Shown here: positions 1-8,306 of the stretch, piece by piece
How positions within the stretch are numbered: the first letter of the stretch is position 1
Layout of the letters: each line of letters starts with the position of its first letter
NCBI GenBank assembly: GCA_035700805.1
Contig: DASSOG010000023.1
Coordinates: forward strand, 1-64,000
Length of the DNA stretch: 64,000 nucleotides
Reading direction: 5' to 3'
Source: JAGWRI01 sp035700805
GTDB taxonomy: Bacteria; Gemmatimonadota; Gemmatimonadetes; Gemmatimonadales; Gemmatimonadaceae
Translations under genes and position numbers: made by a program
The notes under the pieces: generated by a model
Databases searched by the model: none
Seen by the model: only the letters and a program-made list of their open reading frames with translations
Told to the model about the DNA's origin: nothing

Positions 1-242
1 ACGTTCATCAGGGTGGACTTGCCGGAACCCGACGGCCCCATGATGGCGACGTATTCATTGCGGGCAATGGCAATGTCCACGCCGCGAAGGGCGCGGACGA
101 TCTCGCCCCCCATGTCGTAGTGGCGCTGGATGCCGCGCGTCACGATCACCCACTGCGAGGCCGGCGCCGCGCCGGTGCTGGAGACGACGATGGCGCGTTC
201 GGCGGTGGAACTGACGCCCGCTTCGGTGGTCTGCTGGCTCAC
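1..242 (-). CDS. ABC transporter ATP-binding protein, MacB-type (partial)
   Basis: Only the first 80 or so codons are in the window; the gene runs off the left edge. Reading leftward from a GTG at 242, the protein has a poorly conserved lead of about 35 residues, then the ABC nucleotide-binding fold with a clear Walker A, GPSGSGKST, preceded by NEYVAIM. This context (RALRGVDIAIARNEYVAIMG) is typical of the MacB/LolD class of ATPases that power tripartite efflux or lipoprotein export. The start overlaps the stop of the adaptor gene by 4 bases (GTGA), which suggests translational coupling. With the adaptor and TolC-like genes just upstream it should energise a MacAB-TolC-like pump. The permease domain is not visible, so a separate permease gene or a fusion beyond the edge are both possible. 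Confidence 0.85.
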   Translation of the reverse strand, partial: MSQQTTEAGVSSTAERAIVVSSTGAAPASQWVIVTRGIQRHYDMGGEIVRALRGVDIAIARNEYVAIMGPSGSGKSTLMN

Positions 243-1525
243 TTGGACCCGTCCTGGAGTTTCGTGGTGTCGGTACCGGTCTGCCGGACGACCGTGCCGT
301 CCTTGAGGTTCCTGATGGCCTCGTACGTCCCGGTGACAATCCGCTCACCTTCCTTCAGGCCGCCCAGTACCTCGAAATCCTGCTCGCCGGCGATTCCTAC
401 TTTTACGGGCCGGAAGGTCACTTTGTTGTCGGCCCCTACCACGAATACTCCCTCCACGTCCTTCTTGCCCACCTCAACCTTGGGTTTCGGGCGGCCAAGG
501 CCCACCGCCGTGTCGGCGCTGGGGGTGGCCTGATTCTCCCGGACGGTCAGGGCGATGATCGGAATCGCCAGGGCGTTGGTACGGGTGGCGGTAATCACCT
601 TTGCCGTCGCCGAGAAATCAGGGCGGGTGTCCTTGGGGGGATTCAGGAGCCGGATGGTCACTTCGTAGTCCACGGCCTGACCCGACGTGGCCGCCGCGGC
701 GGCGGCGCCGCCCACGGAGCTGTTGGCGATCTCGGTCACGCGACCCAGGAAGGTGGTGTCGGGGAACGCGTCGATCTGCACCACGGCCGAGTCGCCCACC
801 TGCACGCGCGCCACGTCGGTCTCGTCCACGCGCACCTTGGTCTCCAGTTGCGACATGTCGCTGATGGTGAGCAGGGTAGCGGCATCCTTGTTGAAGGTGC
901 CCTCGATGGCGGTCTCACCCTGTTCCACGTTGAGTCGCGTGACCTGTCCGGACATCGGGGCGTAGATGGTGGTCTTGGCCAGGGACGACCGGGCATTCTG
1001 CAGGGACGCGTTGGCCTGGTCCACCTGGTGGCTGGCGGACTCCAGCACGGCCTGGTTGACGTCCAGCGTGGTCTTGAGCTGGTCCAGCGTGGCCTGGGGG
1101 ACGAACTGCGGATTGGCCTTCTGGAGGGCCAGCGAGCGGTCGTAGGCCTGCTGCGCCTGGATCAGGTTGGCCTTGCTCTGCGCGAGCTGCGCCTTGGCGG
1201 AGGCGACGTTGGCCTCCCACTGCTTGACGGTGGCTTCGGCGTTGGCCGGGTCAATCTGCAGCAGGAACTGACCCTTGGTCACCAGATCGCCCTCCTTGAC
1301 CGCGAGCCTGGTGATCTTGCCGGAGACGTCCGAGCTGACGTTCACCTTGGTGTGGGGGCTCACCTGGCCGCTGGCGGTGACCGACGCCACGAGGTTGGCC
1401 CGCGTGACGGGGGCAATGCGGACCTCAACGCCGGCATTGCTGCGCTTGGCGGCCGCGGTCGCCACGACGGCCACGATCGCGATGAGGATGACGGCGGAGA
1501 TGGACCACTTTACGCGCTTGCTCAT
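239..1525 (-). CDS. Efflux RND/MacA-type periplasmic adaptor subunit
   Basis: A 428-residue membrane-fusion protein linking an inner-membrane transporter to a TolC-like channel. An N-terminal membrane anchor lies at about residues 8-27 after a KRVKW n-region. It is followed by the first half of a lipoyl-like domain (VNVSSDVSGKITRLAVKEGD), a long alpha-helical hairpin rich in Ala/Gln (about residues 95-185), the second lipoyl half (TIYAPMSGQVTRLNVEQGE), then beta-barrel and membrane-proximal domains. Length and order match HlyD/MacA proteins. It sits 15 bases after the TolC-like gene and overlaps the ABC ATPase gene, which points to a MacA-like and not an RND role. The substrate cannot be told from sequence. 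Confidence 0.9.
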   Translation of the reverse strand: MSKRVKWSISAVILIAIVAVVATAAAKRSNAGVEVRIAPVTRANLVASVTASGQVSPHTKVNVSSDVSGKITRLAVKEGDLVTKGQFLLQIDPANAEATVKQWEANVASAKAQLAQSKANLIQAQQAYDRSLALQKANPQFVPQATLDQLKTTLDVNQAVLESASHQVDQANASLQNARSSLAKTTIYAPMSGQVTRLNVEQGETAIEGTFNKDAATLLTISDMSQLETKVRVDETDVARVQVGDSAVVQIDAFPDTTFLGRVTEIANSSVGGAAAAAATSGQAVDYEVTIRLLNPPKDTRPDFSATAKVITATRTNALAIPIIALTVRENQATPSADTAVGLGRPKPKVEVGKKDVEGVFVVGADNKVTFRPVKVGIAGEQDFEVLGGLKEGERIVTGTYEAIRNLKDGTVVRQTGTDTTKLQDGSK

Positions 1526-1540
1526 GAAAGTCCCCGTGGG

Positions 1541-3022
1541 CTATCGGAGGGGGCGGCCGACGGCGCTCTCGAGCGCGGCGAACGCCTTCTGGAAATCGTA
1601 GATGGATGTCAAGCGATCAACCTGCGCCTGCACGAACGTGGCGTGGGCCGTGGTCACATCAAGATAATTGGCCTGCCCCACCTTGTAGCGTTCCTGCGCA
1701 AACTGGTATTCCTCACGCGCCTTGTCCGCGTTCTGCTCGCGCAAGGCGATGGTCCTGGACGCGAGTTCGAGATTCAGGAGGGCCTGGGTCACCTGCGTCC
1801 GCGTCTGCAGTTCCTGCGCCTTGAGCTGGTACTCAGCCGATTGCTTCTGCGCGATGGCCTGCTGCACGCCCTGCTCGCGGCTGAAGCCGTCGAAGATGGG
1901 GAGGGACAGTGAGGCGGATACCGAGAACGGCGAACTGGTGAACTTGAATGGGAACACGCTGTTTTCCGACCGGATCTGCGAGGCCTGAGCCGCGCTCAGC
2001 GTCGGCGAGCCGCAGCCGTACGCGGTGAGGCCCACGCGGATCCGGATGGAATCGTTGATCTGGCAGCTTCCGTACGCCTGCATCAGGCCAGCCTGCGCGC
2101 GACCCACGAGGTAGTCGGAATTCGTGTATTCGTAAGTGTTGCCGCCCCACCCGGTGTTGAGGGAGAGGGAAGGCGTGTAGCGCGCCTTGGCGGTGGAGAC
2201 GCCGACAGACGCCGCGCGCTGCGACGCCCGCAGCGCGTCAATGGCCGGGTTCCGCGCCTCGGCCAGGTGCAGCAGCGAGTCGAGGGAGAACACGGGCAGC
2301 GTGGTGTTGAACGTGGTGGTCAGCGTCACGTCGTCGGGGCTGGCCGGCATCGGGACGCCCATCTGCTGGTACAGGGTCACCACCTTGATGCGCGCGTCAT
2401 TGTGGGCCGTGAGCGCGGCAATCCGGGCCTGCCCCAGGGCGACCTCGGCGCTGTTGACGTCGAGGATCGTGCCCTGGCCGGTCTGCATCTTGGCCTGGGC
2501 CAGCGCCAACTGTCCTTCCGACGAGATGACGAGCGTGTCCTGGAGAGTCGCGTTGGCCCGCGCGGCAAGGGCGTCCAGGTAGGCGCCGGTAACACCCGCG
2601 CGGAGCGCCTCCGCCTGCCCGACGATATTCGCCTCGGTGGCCGCGCGGTTGGCCTTCTGCAGCTTGGGGTTCATGAACGACGCGGCGCTCAGGCTGTAGC
2701 TGACGCCCAGGTTGTACCGCGAGGTGACGGCGTCGGACGAGCCCGTGAAGGTCAGCCCCTGGAACACCTGGCTTCCGGCCGCCTGGTAGCTGGCCCCGAA
2801 GGACGAACTGAGGCTGGGAAGAAATGCGCCGTAGGCTGCACGAACTGCCGCGTCTGCCGTGCGACGCCCGGTCAGCGTTCCGAGATAGTTCGGGTTGTTC
2901 TGCCGAGCCAGCGCGATGGCCTGCTCCAGGGAGATGGACGTCTCAGGCGGGGAGGTCGGGTTCTGGGCGGCGGCCAATTGACCAGCGAGCGCGAGCAGTG
3001 CAACAGACACCGGAAAGCGCAT
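1541..3022 (-). CDS. TolC family outer membrane efflux protein
   Basis: A 493-residue outer membrane channel subunit. It has a Sec signal peptide (MRFPVSVALLALAGQLAAAQ) and the two repeated OEP halves. Each half carries long amphipathic helices such as SLEQAIALARQNNPNYLG near the start and LREQNADKAREEYQFAQERY with YKVGQANYLDVTTAHATF near the end, the latter being the hallmark TolC C-terminal helix motif. As a trimer it would form the OM barrel and periplasmic tunnel for the adaptor encoded immediately downstream. The gene is followed after 18 bases by the adaptor gene, so the two are almost certainly co-transcribed. A spacer of 117 bases separates it from the upstream secreted-protein gene. 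Confidence 0.9.
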   Translation of the reverse strand: MRFPVSVALLALAGQLAAAQNPTSPPETSISLEQAIALARQNNPNYLGTLTGRRTADAAVRAAYGAFLPSLSSSFGASYQAAGSQVFQGLTFTGSSDAVTSRYNLGVSYSLSAASFMNPKLQKANRAATEANIVGQAEALRAGVTGAYLDALAARANATLQDTLVISSEGQLALAQAKMQTGQGTILDVNSAEVALGQARIAALTAHNDARIKVVTLYQQMGVPMPASPDDVTLTTTFNTTLPVFSLDSLLHLAEARNPAIDALRASQRAASVGVSTAKARYTPSLSLNTGWGGNTYEYTNSDYLVGRAQAGLMQAYGSCQINDSIRIRVGLTAYGCGSPTLSAAQASQIRSENSVFPFKFTSSPFSVSASLSLPIFDGFSREQGVQQAIAQKQSAEYQLKAQELQTRTQVTQALLNLELASRTIALREQNADKAREEYQFAQERYKVGQANYLDVTTAHATFVQAQVDRLTSIYDFQKAFAALESAVGRPLR

Positions 3023-3139
3023 GAATTGGAGATCCTGTGGTAAAGAGTCAGGCGAATGTACGGGAGGTGATGGAACGCAGTTTCACCCCGGACGGCACTG
3101 GACATGCGACCCGGAGGCGGCAGCGGATCGCGCGCCGGG

Positions 3140-3841
3140 TTACTGCGGCAGCTCGTCGCGCTGGGCTACGAGCCCGCGGGCCGGAATGGCGACGCGCAGG
3201 AGCAGCCCTTTGGCACTCACCCAGATATCGCGACTGGCGCCGTTGGGCGTGATCAACGCGTAATGCCGTGCCTGCTCCGTGCGACGGCCCACCCGCAGCG
3301 ATTCCTGGCCTCGTTCCTGAAACTGAAAGGTAGCCTGCGAACCCGCGCGGGGATTGATGATCGAGAATCGGCTGCGCGTTGGTGGCAGGACCGCAAAAAA
3401 ATAAGGCACGAACACGTCGTCATCGAGCAGCAGCGGGTCTGGTCCCATGACGTAGGCACGCGCGGCCTCGCCATGCGGGGTCCGGGTGAGCGTGTTGAAC
3501 CGCTCGGGACGACCACTGCCGCTCACCTGGGCCGTGAGTACCGAGCGCGCGCGCACTTCCATCTCGAAGCTGAGCGGCGCCCCGGAGGCGGTGGTGGTCA
3601 GGCGCAGCGCCAGGCGCAGCGTGTCGATGGACAGGGTGGCCGTGGCCCGATAGGCCTGCCCACCGGCGCCGGGCGTCCTCACCACGCGAAACGCCTCCCG
3701 ACCCACCGGCGTGCCGTTCCGGGTGATCACGAGGGTCCCCTCGTCCACCGTCTGGTCCTGCGCGTGAATCGGCGCGGCCACCACGCTGAGCGGGAGCGCG
3801 GCAAGGGTCGCGAGGGTACAGGCGTATCGGATCGATTTCAT
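3140..3841 (-). CDS. Secreted hypothetical protein, DUF3108-like
   Basis: A 233-residue protein with a clear Sec signal peptide (MKSIRYACTLATLAALPLSV, cleavage likely after AAPIHA). I chose the ATG at 3841 because the frame stays open upstream only as an overlap with the creatininase gene, whereas this start gives a textbook signal sequence. The mature part is all-beta in character (GTLVITRNGTPVGREAF, then alternating strands) and resembles DUF3108/DUF6134-type periplasmic beta-barrel proteins of unknown function; that resemblance is by eye. It lies 32 bases after the creatininase-like gene and upstream of the efflux genes, so it may belong to one transcription unit. No catalytic motif is visible. 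Confidence 0.75.
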   Translation of the reverse strand: MKSIRYACTLATLAALPLSVVAAPIHAQDQTVDEGTLVITRNGTPVGREAFRVVRTPGAGGQAYRATATLSIDTLRLALRLTTTASGAPLSFEMEVRARSVLTAQVSGSGRPERFNTLTRTPHGEAARAYVMGPDPLLLDDDVFVPYFFAVLPPTRSRFSIINPRAGSQATFQFQERGQESLRVGRRTEQARHYALITPNGASRDIWVSAKGLLLRVAIPARGLVAQRDELPQ

Positions 3842-3873
3842 CTGGTGGAAATACCCGGTGGTGGGAAGCAGGT

Positions 3874-4617
3874 TCACTCGGCGGGCGCCGATGCGAGGAA
3901 GATCCGTTCGCGCACCCGTTCCAGAATGCGATCGAACACGAGACGCCCCTTCTCGGCCGACGCCAGCGTGGGATGCCCGATGGAGCCGCTGCTCTCCCCG
4001 GGAATGCGGAGCCATCCCCGGCGGTACCGTCGCAGGGCGCGAGGTGACAACGTATAATCTTCTGCCAGCGACATATCCACCAGTTCCGGCGCCACATACA
4101 GGAGGAGCGACGTATCCACTTCGTCCCCGTGCATCGGTTCGGCCTGGCCGTCCAGCAGGTCGCCCAGGTCGAGCCCCAGGATGTTCACGGCGCGCACGCG
4201 GGCCGCGCTGGTGATCACGGTCTCCATGGCTTCCAGGTGGGCGTCGTTCGCGTGGGCGGTGAGCAGCACAAATTCGCGCACCCCACTGCGCTCCCAATCC
4301 CCCATCAGGTCGTTCAGCACCCGATGCAGTGTCTTGCGCCGGAGGGACGCACTGCCGGCGAAGCTCTGTTCGGACGCAGTGTTCACGCCGTACGCCACGG
4401 TGGGAGCAAGCAGGACCCCGAATTCAGCCGACAGCGCATCCGCCAGGCGTTCCACCAGCAGTGAGTCCGCGCCCATCGGCAGGTGCGGTCCGTTCTGCTG
4501 GCAGGTCCCCACGGGGACGATGAGCCGCGGATCGGCCGCGATGGTAGCTGCCACCTCGGCGGGTCGCATCTCCTTCAGGCGACGGGGGCGAGCCGCGCTC
4601 GGGGGTAAGGCGTCCAT
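3874..4617 (-). CDS. Creatininase family protein with altered metal ligands
   Basis: A 247-residue protein with the creatininase/amidohydrolase fold signature PVGTCQQNGPHLPMGAD (residues 35-51). Family members normally read ExH in the QHGPHLP motif, both residues binding metal; here they are Gln40 and Asn42. Asp51 and His122 (TAHAND, normally NGHGGN) remain. The third motif reads HGDEVDTS, where HAGxxETS is usual. The family hydrolyses creatinine-like cyclic amides or FAPy intermediates using two metals. With these changes the classic bimetallic site cannot form in the normal way, so this may be a divergent or non-catalytic subgroup. The start is an ATG at 4617. It diverges from the histidine kinase gene with only 16 bases between starts. 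Confidence 0.8.
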   Translation of the reverse strand: MDALPPSAARPRRLKEMRPAEVAATIAADPRLIVPVGTCQQNGPHLPMGADSLLVERLADALSAEFGVLLAPTVAYGVNTASEQSFAGSASLRRKTLHRVLNDLMGDWERSGVREFVLLTAHANDAHLEAMETVITSAARVRAVNILGLDLGDLLDGQAEPMHGDEVDTSLLLYVAPELVDMSLAEDYTLSPRALRRYRRGWLRIPGESSGSIGHPTLASAEKGRLVFDRILERVRERIFLASAPAE

Positions 4618-4633
4618 GGTGCGGGGCTGAAGG

Positions 4634-7600
4634 ATGAGCGGGACTCGCGCGGACCGGTGGCGGGAGGCGTGGTGGCCACTGGCGACCGCCGTGGCCCTCC
4701 TGGCCTCCAGTCAGTGGCTGGCGGCCACCACGGTAGGTTATCTCGCCGCCGCCGGTGTCGCCACCGTGGCGGCCGTGGCTGGACTGCGTCATGTGGGCGT
4801 GCGCGCCCGGTGGTGGACGGTGGGGGCGACGCTGGCGCTCGTCGGCGTGGTGCTCCTGGAGGGCGTGACGCAGTGGAAGCTGCACCGGATCGATAGCGAC
4901 TGGCCGGCCATTCGCTCGACGCTCACGACTTCCGCGCTGTCGGCCCTGGACGCCCGCGTGGACGCCGTCGCGGCGGAGCTGCACTCGGCCGCGGAGCAGG
5001 CAGTGCGTGCCCCTGCGGATACCGCCGGCGCCTTTGCGGCACTGGCGGCCATGGCAGACGCCACCCCAGGCTTGGGGCTCGTGGTCTATGCGGACGGGCG
5101 CCCGTTTGCGTGGGCGGGACGCATTCAGGTGCCCACGGACTCACTGGGCGATTCGCTGGGTGTGGCCCGCCATGGACTCTACACGGGCCTCTTTGCCGCG
5201 AGGTCGGAGGGCGCGCGCCGTGCGGTCACCATCTGGCTGCTTGACGCCGCCCCCCCGGCGGATCGGCTGGCGGACGCGCTGGCCGCGGAGGTGGCGCGGC
5301 GGGTGGGTGTGCCGCGCTTCGACTTTGCCGAGCGAGCCAATGGAACGCACGCGACGGAGTGGCAGGCGGTGACGGCTGATGGACAGGTGCTGACCTGGGC
5401 GCGGGCGGCCGTGTTCACGCGCGATGCCGTGCGGCTGGAAACACAGCAGCGTGCGCGGCTGCTGGCGGCAGTGGTGCTGGCGCTCGGGCTTGCCGGTTTC
5501 GTGATCGGCGCGTGGCGGCTGGCGCGGCGCTTTCGCTGGCGCATGGTGACGGTGGGCGTCGCGCTGGCCTGCACGGCGCTCGTGCCCCTGAATGCCTTCT
5601 CGAACCTGTCACGGCTCTTTGACGGCGGCCTGTACTACACGCCCATTGGTGGCGCGCTCACGGCCAACGCCGGCGCGTTGCTGGTGACCGGCGTGCTCGT
5701 GCTGTTCGCGCTGCTGGCTGCCGTACGGCGACTGGCGCGCAACCGGCCGCGGGCGTGGTGGGGCCTGGTGGTGCTGGTGATCGCGGGGCTGGGCCCCTTC
5801 CTGCTGCGCGACCTGGCGCGCGGTATCAGGATTCCCATCTACGGCGTCAACACCTCGCTCTGGCTCATCTGGGAAGTGCCGATCTTCCTGGCTGGGTGTG
5901 TGGTGCTGCTGGCGGGGGCCGCGGCCGGGAGCGCGGCACTCGGCCCCAAGCGCGGCGTCCCGCCGTGGGCGGGACCGGCGCTGGCGGCGCTCTCGGCGCT
6001 GCTGGCGCCCATTACGTGGGAGGCGGCCGGGCGCTGGCCGTGGTGGTATCCCATTCCGTGGATCGTGGCGGTTGGCGCGCTGGCGCTGGCCCGGCGGTCG
6101 CGCGCCATCGTATCCAGTGCCGCGGCCGTGGCCGCCCTGGGGGCTGCCACGCTGGTGTGGGGGGCCGTGACGCGAGGGCGGATGCAACTGGCGGAGAGCG
6201 ACGTGCTGGGGCTGGGGCGCACGGACGCGACGGTGGCGCGCCTGGTGGAGCGGTATGCGGCTGGCGTTCGGTCCACCCCGTTCACGGCGCCCGGGCGGCA
6301 GTGGCTGCTGCACCAGTACGCGACTTCTGCGCTCGCGCCGGCCGGCCTTCCCGTCTGGTTTTCGTTCTGGGCCGCCGACACGGCGCCGGCGGCGGTGTTG
6401 CAGCCGTCCTCGATGGACGTGTCCATGGTTACGGCGCGCGCCATCGCGCAGCGCGCGTTCAGGGGAGACACGATCGTGGAATACCCGATCGTGGCTCGGC
6501 CGGCGGTCCAGTTTGGCGTCGGTATTCCCGCAATGGGTGGAGTGGTGGTGGCCGTGGCAGCGTCGCGCACACGGTTGATTGCCCCCGATCCATTTGCCAG
6601 CCTGCTGGGCATTGACCAGCCGCCGCCGGCGGAGCCGCCGTACGTGCTGCAACTGGCGGAGCCACCCTCGGCGGCGCCGCGCGCGCCTCCCAGCATGGAG
6701 TGGCAGCGCGAGGGCGATATGCTGCGCGGGGACTGGATCACGTCGTCGGGCCTGGGGCCGTCGCGCGTGCTGGCCGGCGTGGAACTGCGATCTACGGGCG
6801 CGCTGGTGCAGCGCGGGGTGCTGGTCGCGCTGGTGGACCTGGCGATTGTCGGCCTGCTCTGGCTGCTGAGTGTCCTGGCGGACGGGGCCGTTGGCCGCTG
6901 GTTGCGCGACCGGCAGCGGCGCTGGCGGCGCAGCTACCGCATGCAGCTCACGCTGGCGCTGTTTGCGTTCTTCGTGATTCCGGCGGTGGCGTTCGCCGGC
7001 TGGTCTTACCAGCAACTCGCGTCGGGGGCGGCGCAGAGCCGCGAGCTGCTGGTGCGCGAGACGTTGCGCGCGGTGGCGCCCGTGGCCGGCAGCACGGGGT
7101 GGCTCGAGGCCGAGAGCCGGCGGCTCCAGGCGCCGCTGTTCCTGTTCAGGGACGGGGAGCTGGCCGCCGCCAGTGATTCGTTGCTGGCGGGCATGGCGCC
7201 CATCGGGCGGTTCCTGCCGGCCGAGGTCCAGGTGGCGCTTGGCGTGCGGGGTGAAGTGGCGCAGAGCCGGGAGGCCGCGTTAGGGAATACACATGCACTG
7301 GTCGGTTTCCGGTCCCTGCGTGGCCCTGGGGCCGCGCTGGTGCTGGCGGCGCCCGCGCGGGCGGATGACCTCACGCTGGAACGGCGGCGTCGCGACCTGG
7401 GCATCCTGGTGCTCTTCGCGACGGCGGTGGGCGCCTTTGCCGCGTTCTGGCTGAGCGGCCTCGTGGCACGGGGGCTGGCGGGCCCCATCCGGTCGCTTCG
7501 CCGAGCGGCGCTGACGCTGGCCGCGGGCGGGCGGGCGCCAGTGCTGGAAGACAACCCCACCGTGGAGTTCCGTCCGGTGTTCAACGCGTTCCGCCGCATG

Positions 7601-8305
7601 GCGACCGACCTGGACGCGAGTCGCGCGGTGATGGCGCGCGCGGAGCGCGTGCTCGCGTGGGGGGAGATGGCCCGGCAGGTGGCGCACGAGATCAAGAATC
7701 CCCTCACGCCCATCCGGCTGGGCGTGCAGCACCTCCAGCGCGCGCGGGCCGACGCGCGCGTGGACTTTGACCAGGTGCTCGACGAGAACGTCAAGCGGAT
7801 CCTGTCCGAAATCGACCACCTGGATGAGATTGCCCGGGCATTCAGCCGCTATGGCGAAACTCCAAACACGCGGCCGGAGGTGAGTGCCACCGACGTGGCC
7901 GCCGTGCTGCGCGACCTGGTGGGGCTGGAGCGCATGGGGCAGGAGGAAATCGCCTGGGTGCTGGACGGCACGGAGCAGTCCTGCTCGGCCCTGGCCCGGC
8001 CCGAGGAACTGCGCGAGGTGCTGCTCAACGTCTTCGAGAACGCGCGCCTGGCCGGCGCGCGCCGCGTGGTCTCGACGCTTCGACGTGGGGACTCCGTGAT
8101 CATCGAAGTCCGCGACGATGGGCAGGGCATTCCCCGCGAGATCCAGTCGCGCGTGTTCGAGCCGCACTTTTCCACGCGCACCAGTGGCAGCGGGCTGGGG
8201 CTGGCCATCAGCCGCCAGCTCGTCGAGGGGTGGGGCGGAACCATCGATCTCGAAAGCCGCGAAGGGCAGGGGAGCGTGGTGCGGATCCTCCTGCGTCCGG
8301 GGTGA
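4634..8305 (+). CDS. NtrY-like membrane sensor histidine kinase
   Basis: A 1223-residue sensor kinase, much longer than NtrY (about 750). Hydrophobic helices occur at about residues 15-75, a cluster at 270-520 and singles near 720, 775 and 925, with extracytoplasmic stretches between. A HAMP linker follows (about 945-1000), then HisKA with VAHEIKNPLTPIRLG (phospho-His1018) and a HATPase with N box NVFENARLAGA, G boxes DDGQGIP and SGSGLGLAISRQ and the F box FEPHFST. The HEIKNPLTPI form is typical of NtrY/AtoS-type kinases that drive NtrC-family regulators. No regulator is adjacent; the nearest NtrC-type one starts at 29294. The multi-helix N-terminal half is unlike a simple two-TM sensor and probably senses a membrane or envelope signal (inference). 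Its end is one base from the stop of the convergent aldehyde dehydrogenase gene. Confidence 0.92.
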   Translation: MSGTRADRWREAWWPLATAVALLASSQWLAATTVGYLAAAGVATVAAVAGLRHVGVRARWWTVGATLALVGVVLLEGVTQWKLHRIDSDWPAIRSTLTTSALSALDARVDAVAAELHSAAEQAVRAPADTAGAFAALAAMADATPGLGLVVYADGRPFAWAGRIQVPTDSLGDSLGVARHGLYTGLFAARSEGARRAVTIWLLDAAPPADRLADALAAEVARRVGVPRFDFAERANGTHATEWQAVTADGQVLTWARAAVFTRDAVRLETQQRARLLAAVVLALGLAGFVIGAWRLARRFRWRMVTVGVALACTALVPLNAFSNLSRLFDGGLYYTPIGGALTANAGALLVTGVLVLFALLAAVRRLARNRPRAWWGLVVLVIAGLGPFLLRDLARGIRIPIYGVNTSLWLIWEVPIFLAGCVVLLAGAAAGSAALGPKRGVPPWAGPALAALSALLAPITWEAAGRWPWWYPIPWIVAVGALALARRSRAIVSSAAAVAALGAATLVWGAVTRGRMQLAESDVLGLGRTDATVARLVERYAAGVRSTPFTAPGRQWLLHQYATSALAPAGLPVWFSFWAADTAPAAVLQPSSMDVSMVTARAIAQRAFRGDTIVEYPIVARPAVQFGVGIPAMGGVVVAVAASRTRLIAPDPFASLLGIDQPPPAEPPYVLQLAEPPSAAPRAPPSMEWQREGDMLRGDWITSSGLGPSRVLAGVELRSTGALVQRGVLVALVDLAIVGLLWLLSVLADGAVGRWLRDRQRRWRRSYRMQLTLALFAFFVIPAVAFAGWSYQQLASGAAQSRELLVRETLRAVAPVAGSTGWLEAESRRLQAPLFLFRDGELAAASDSLLAGMAPIGRFLPAEVQVALGVRGEVAQSREAALGNTHALVGFRSLRGPGAALVLAAPARADDLTLERRRRDLGILVLFATAVGAFAAFWLSGLVARGLAGPIRSLRRAALTLAAGGRAPVLEDNPTVEFRPVFNAFRRMATDLDASRAVMARAERVLAWGEMARQVAHEIKNPLTPIRLGVQHLQRARADARVDFDQVLDENVKRILSEIDHLDEIARAFSRYGETPNTRPEVSATDVAAVLRDLVGLERMGQEEIAWVLDGTEQSCSALARPEELREVLLNVFENARLAGARRVVSTLRRGDSVIIEVRDDGQGIPREIQSRVFEPHFSTRTSGSGLGLAISRQLVEGWGGTIDLESREGQGSVVRILLRPG

Positions 8306-8306
8306 G

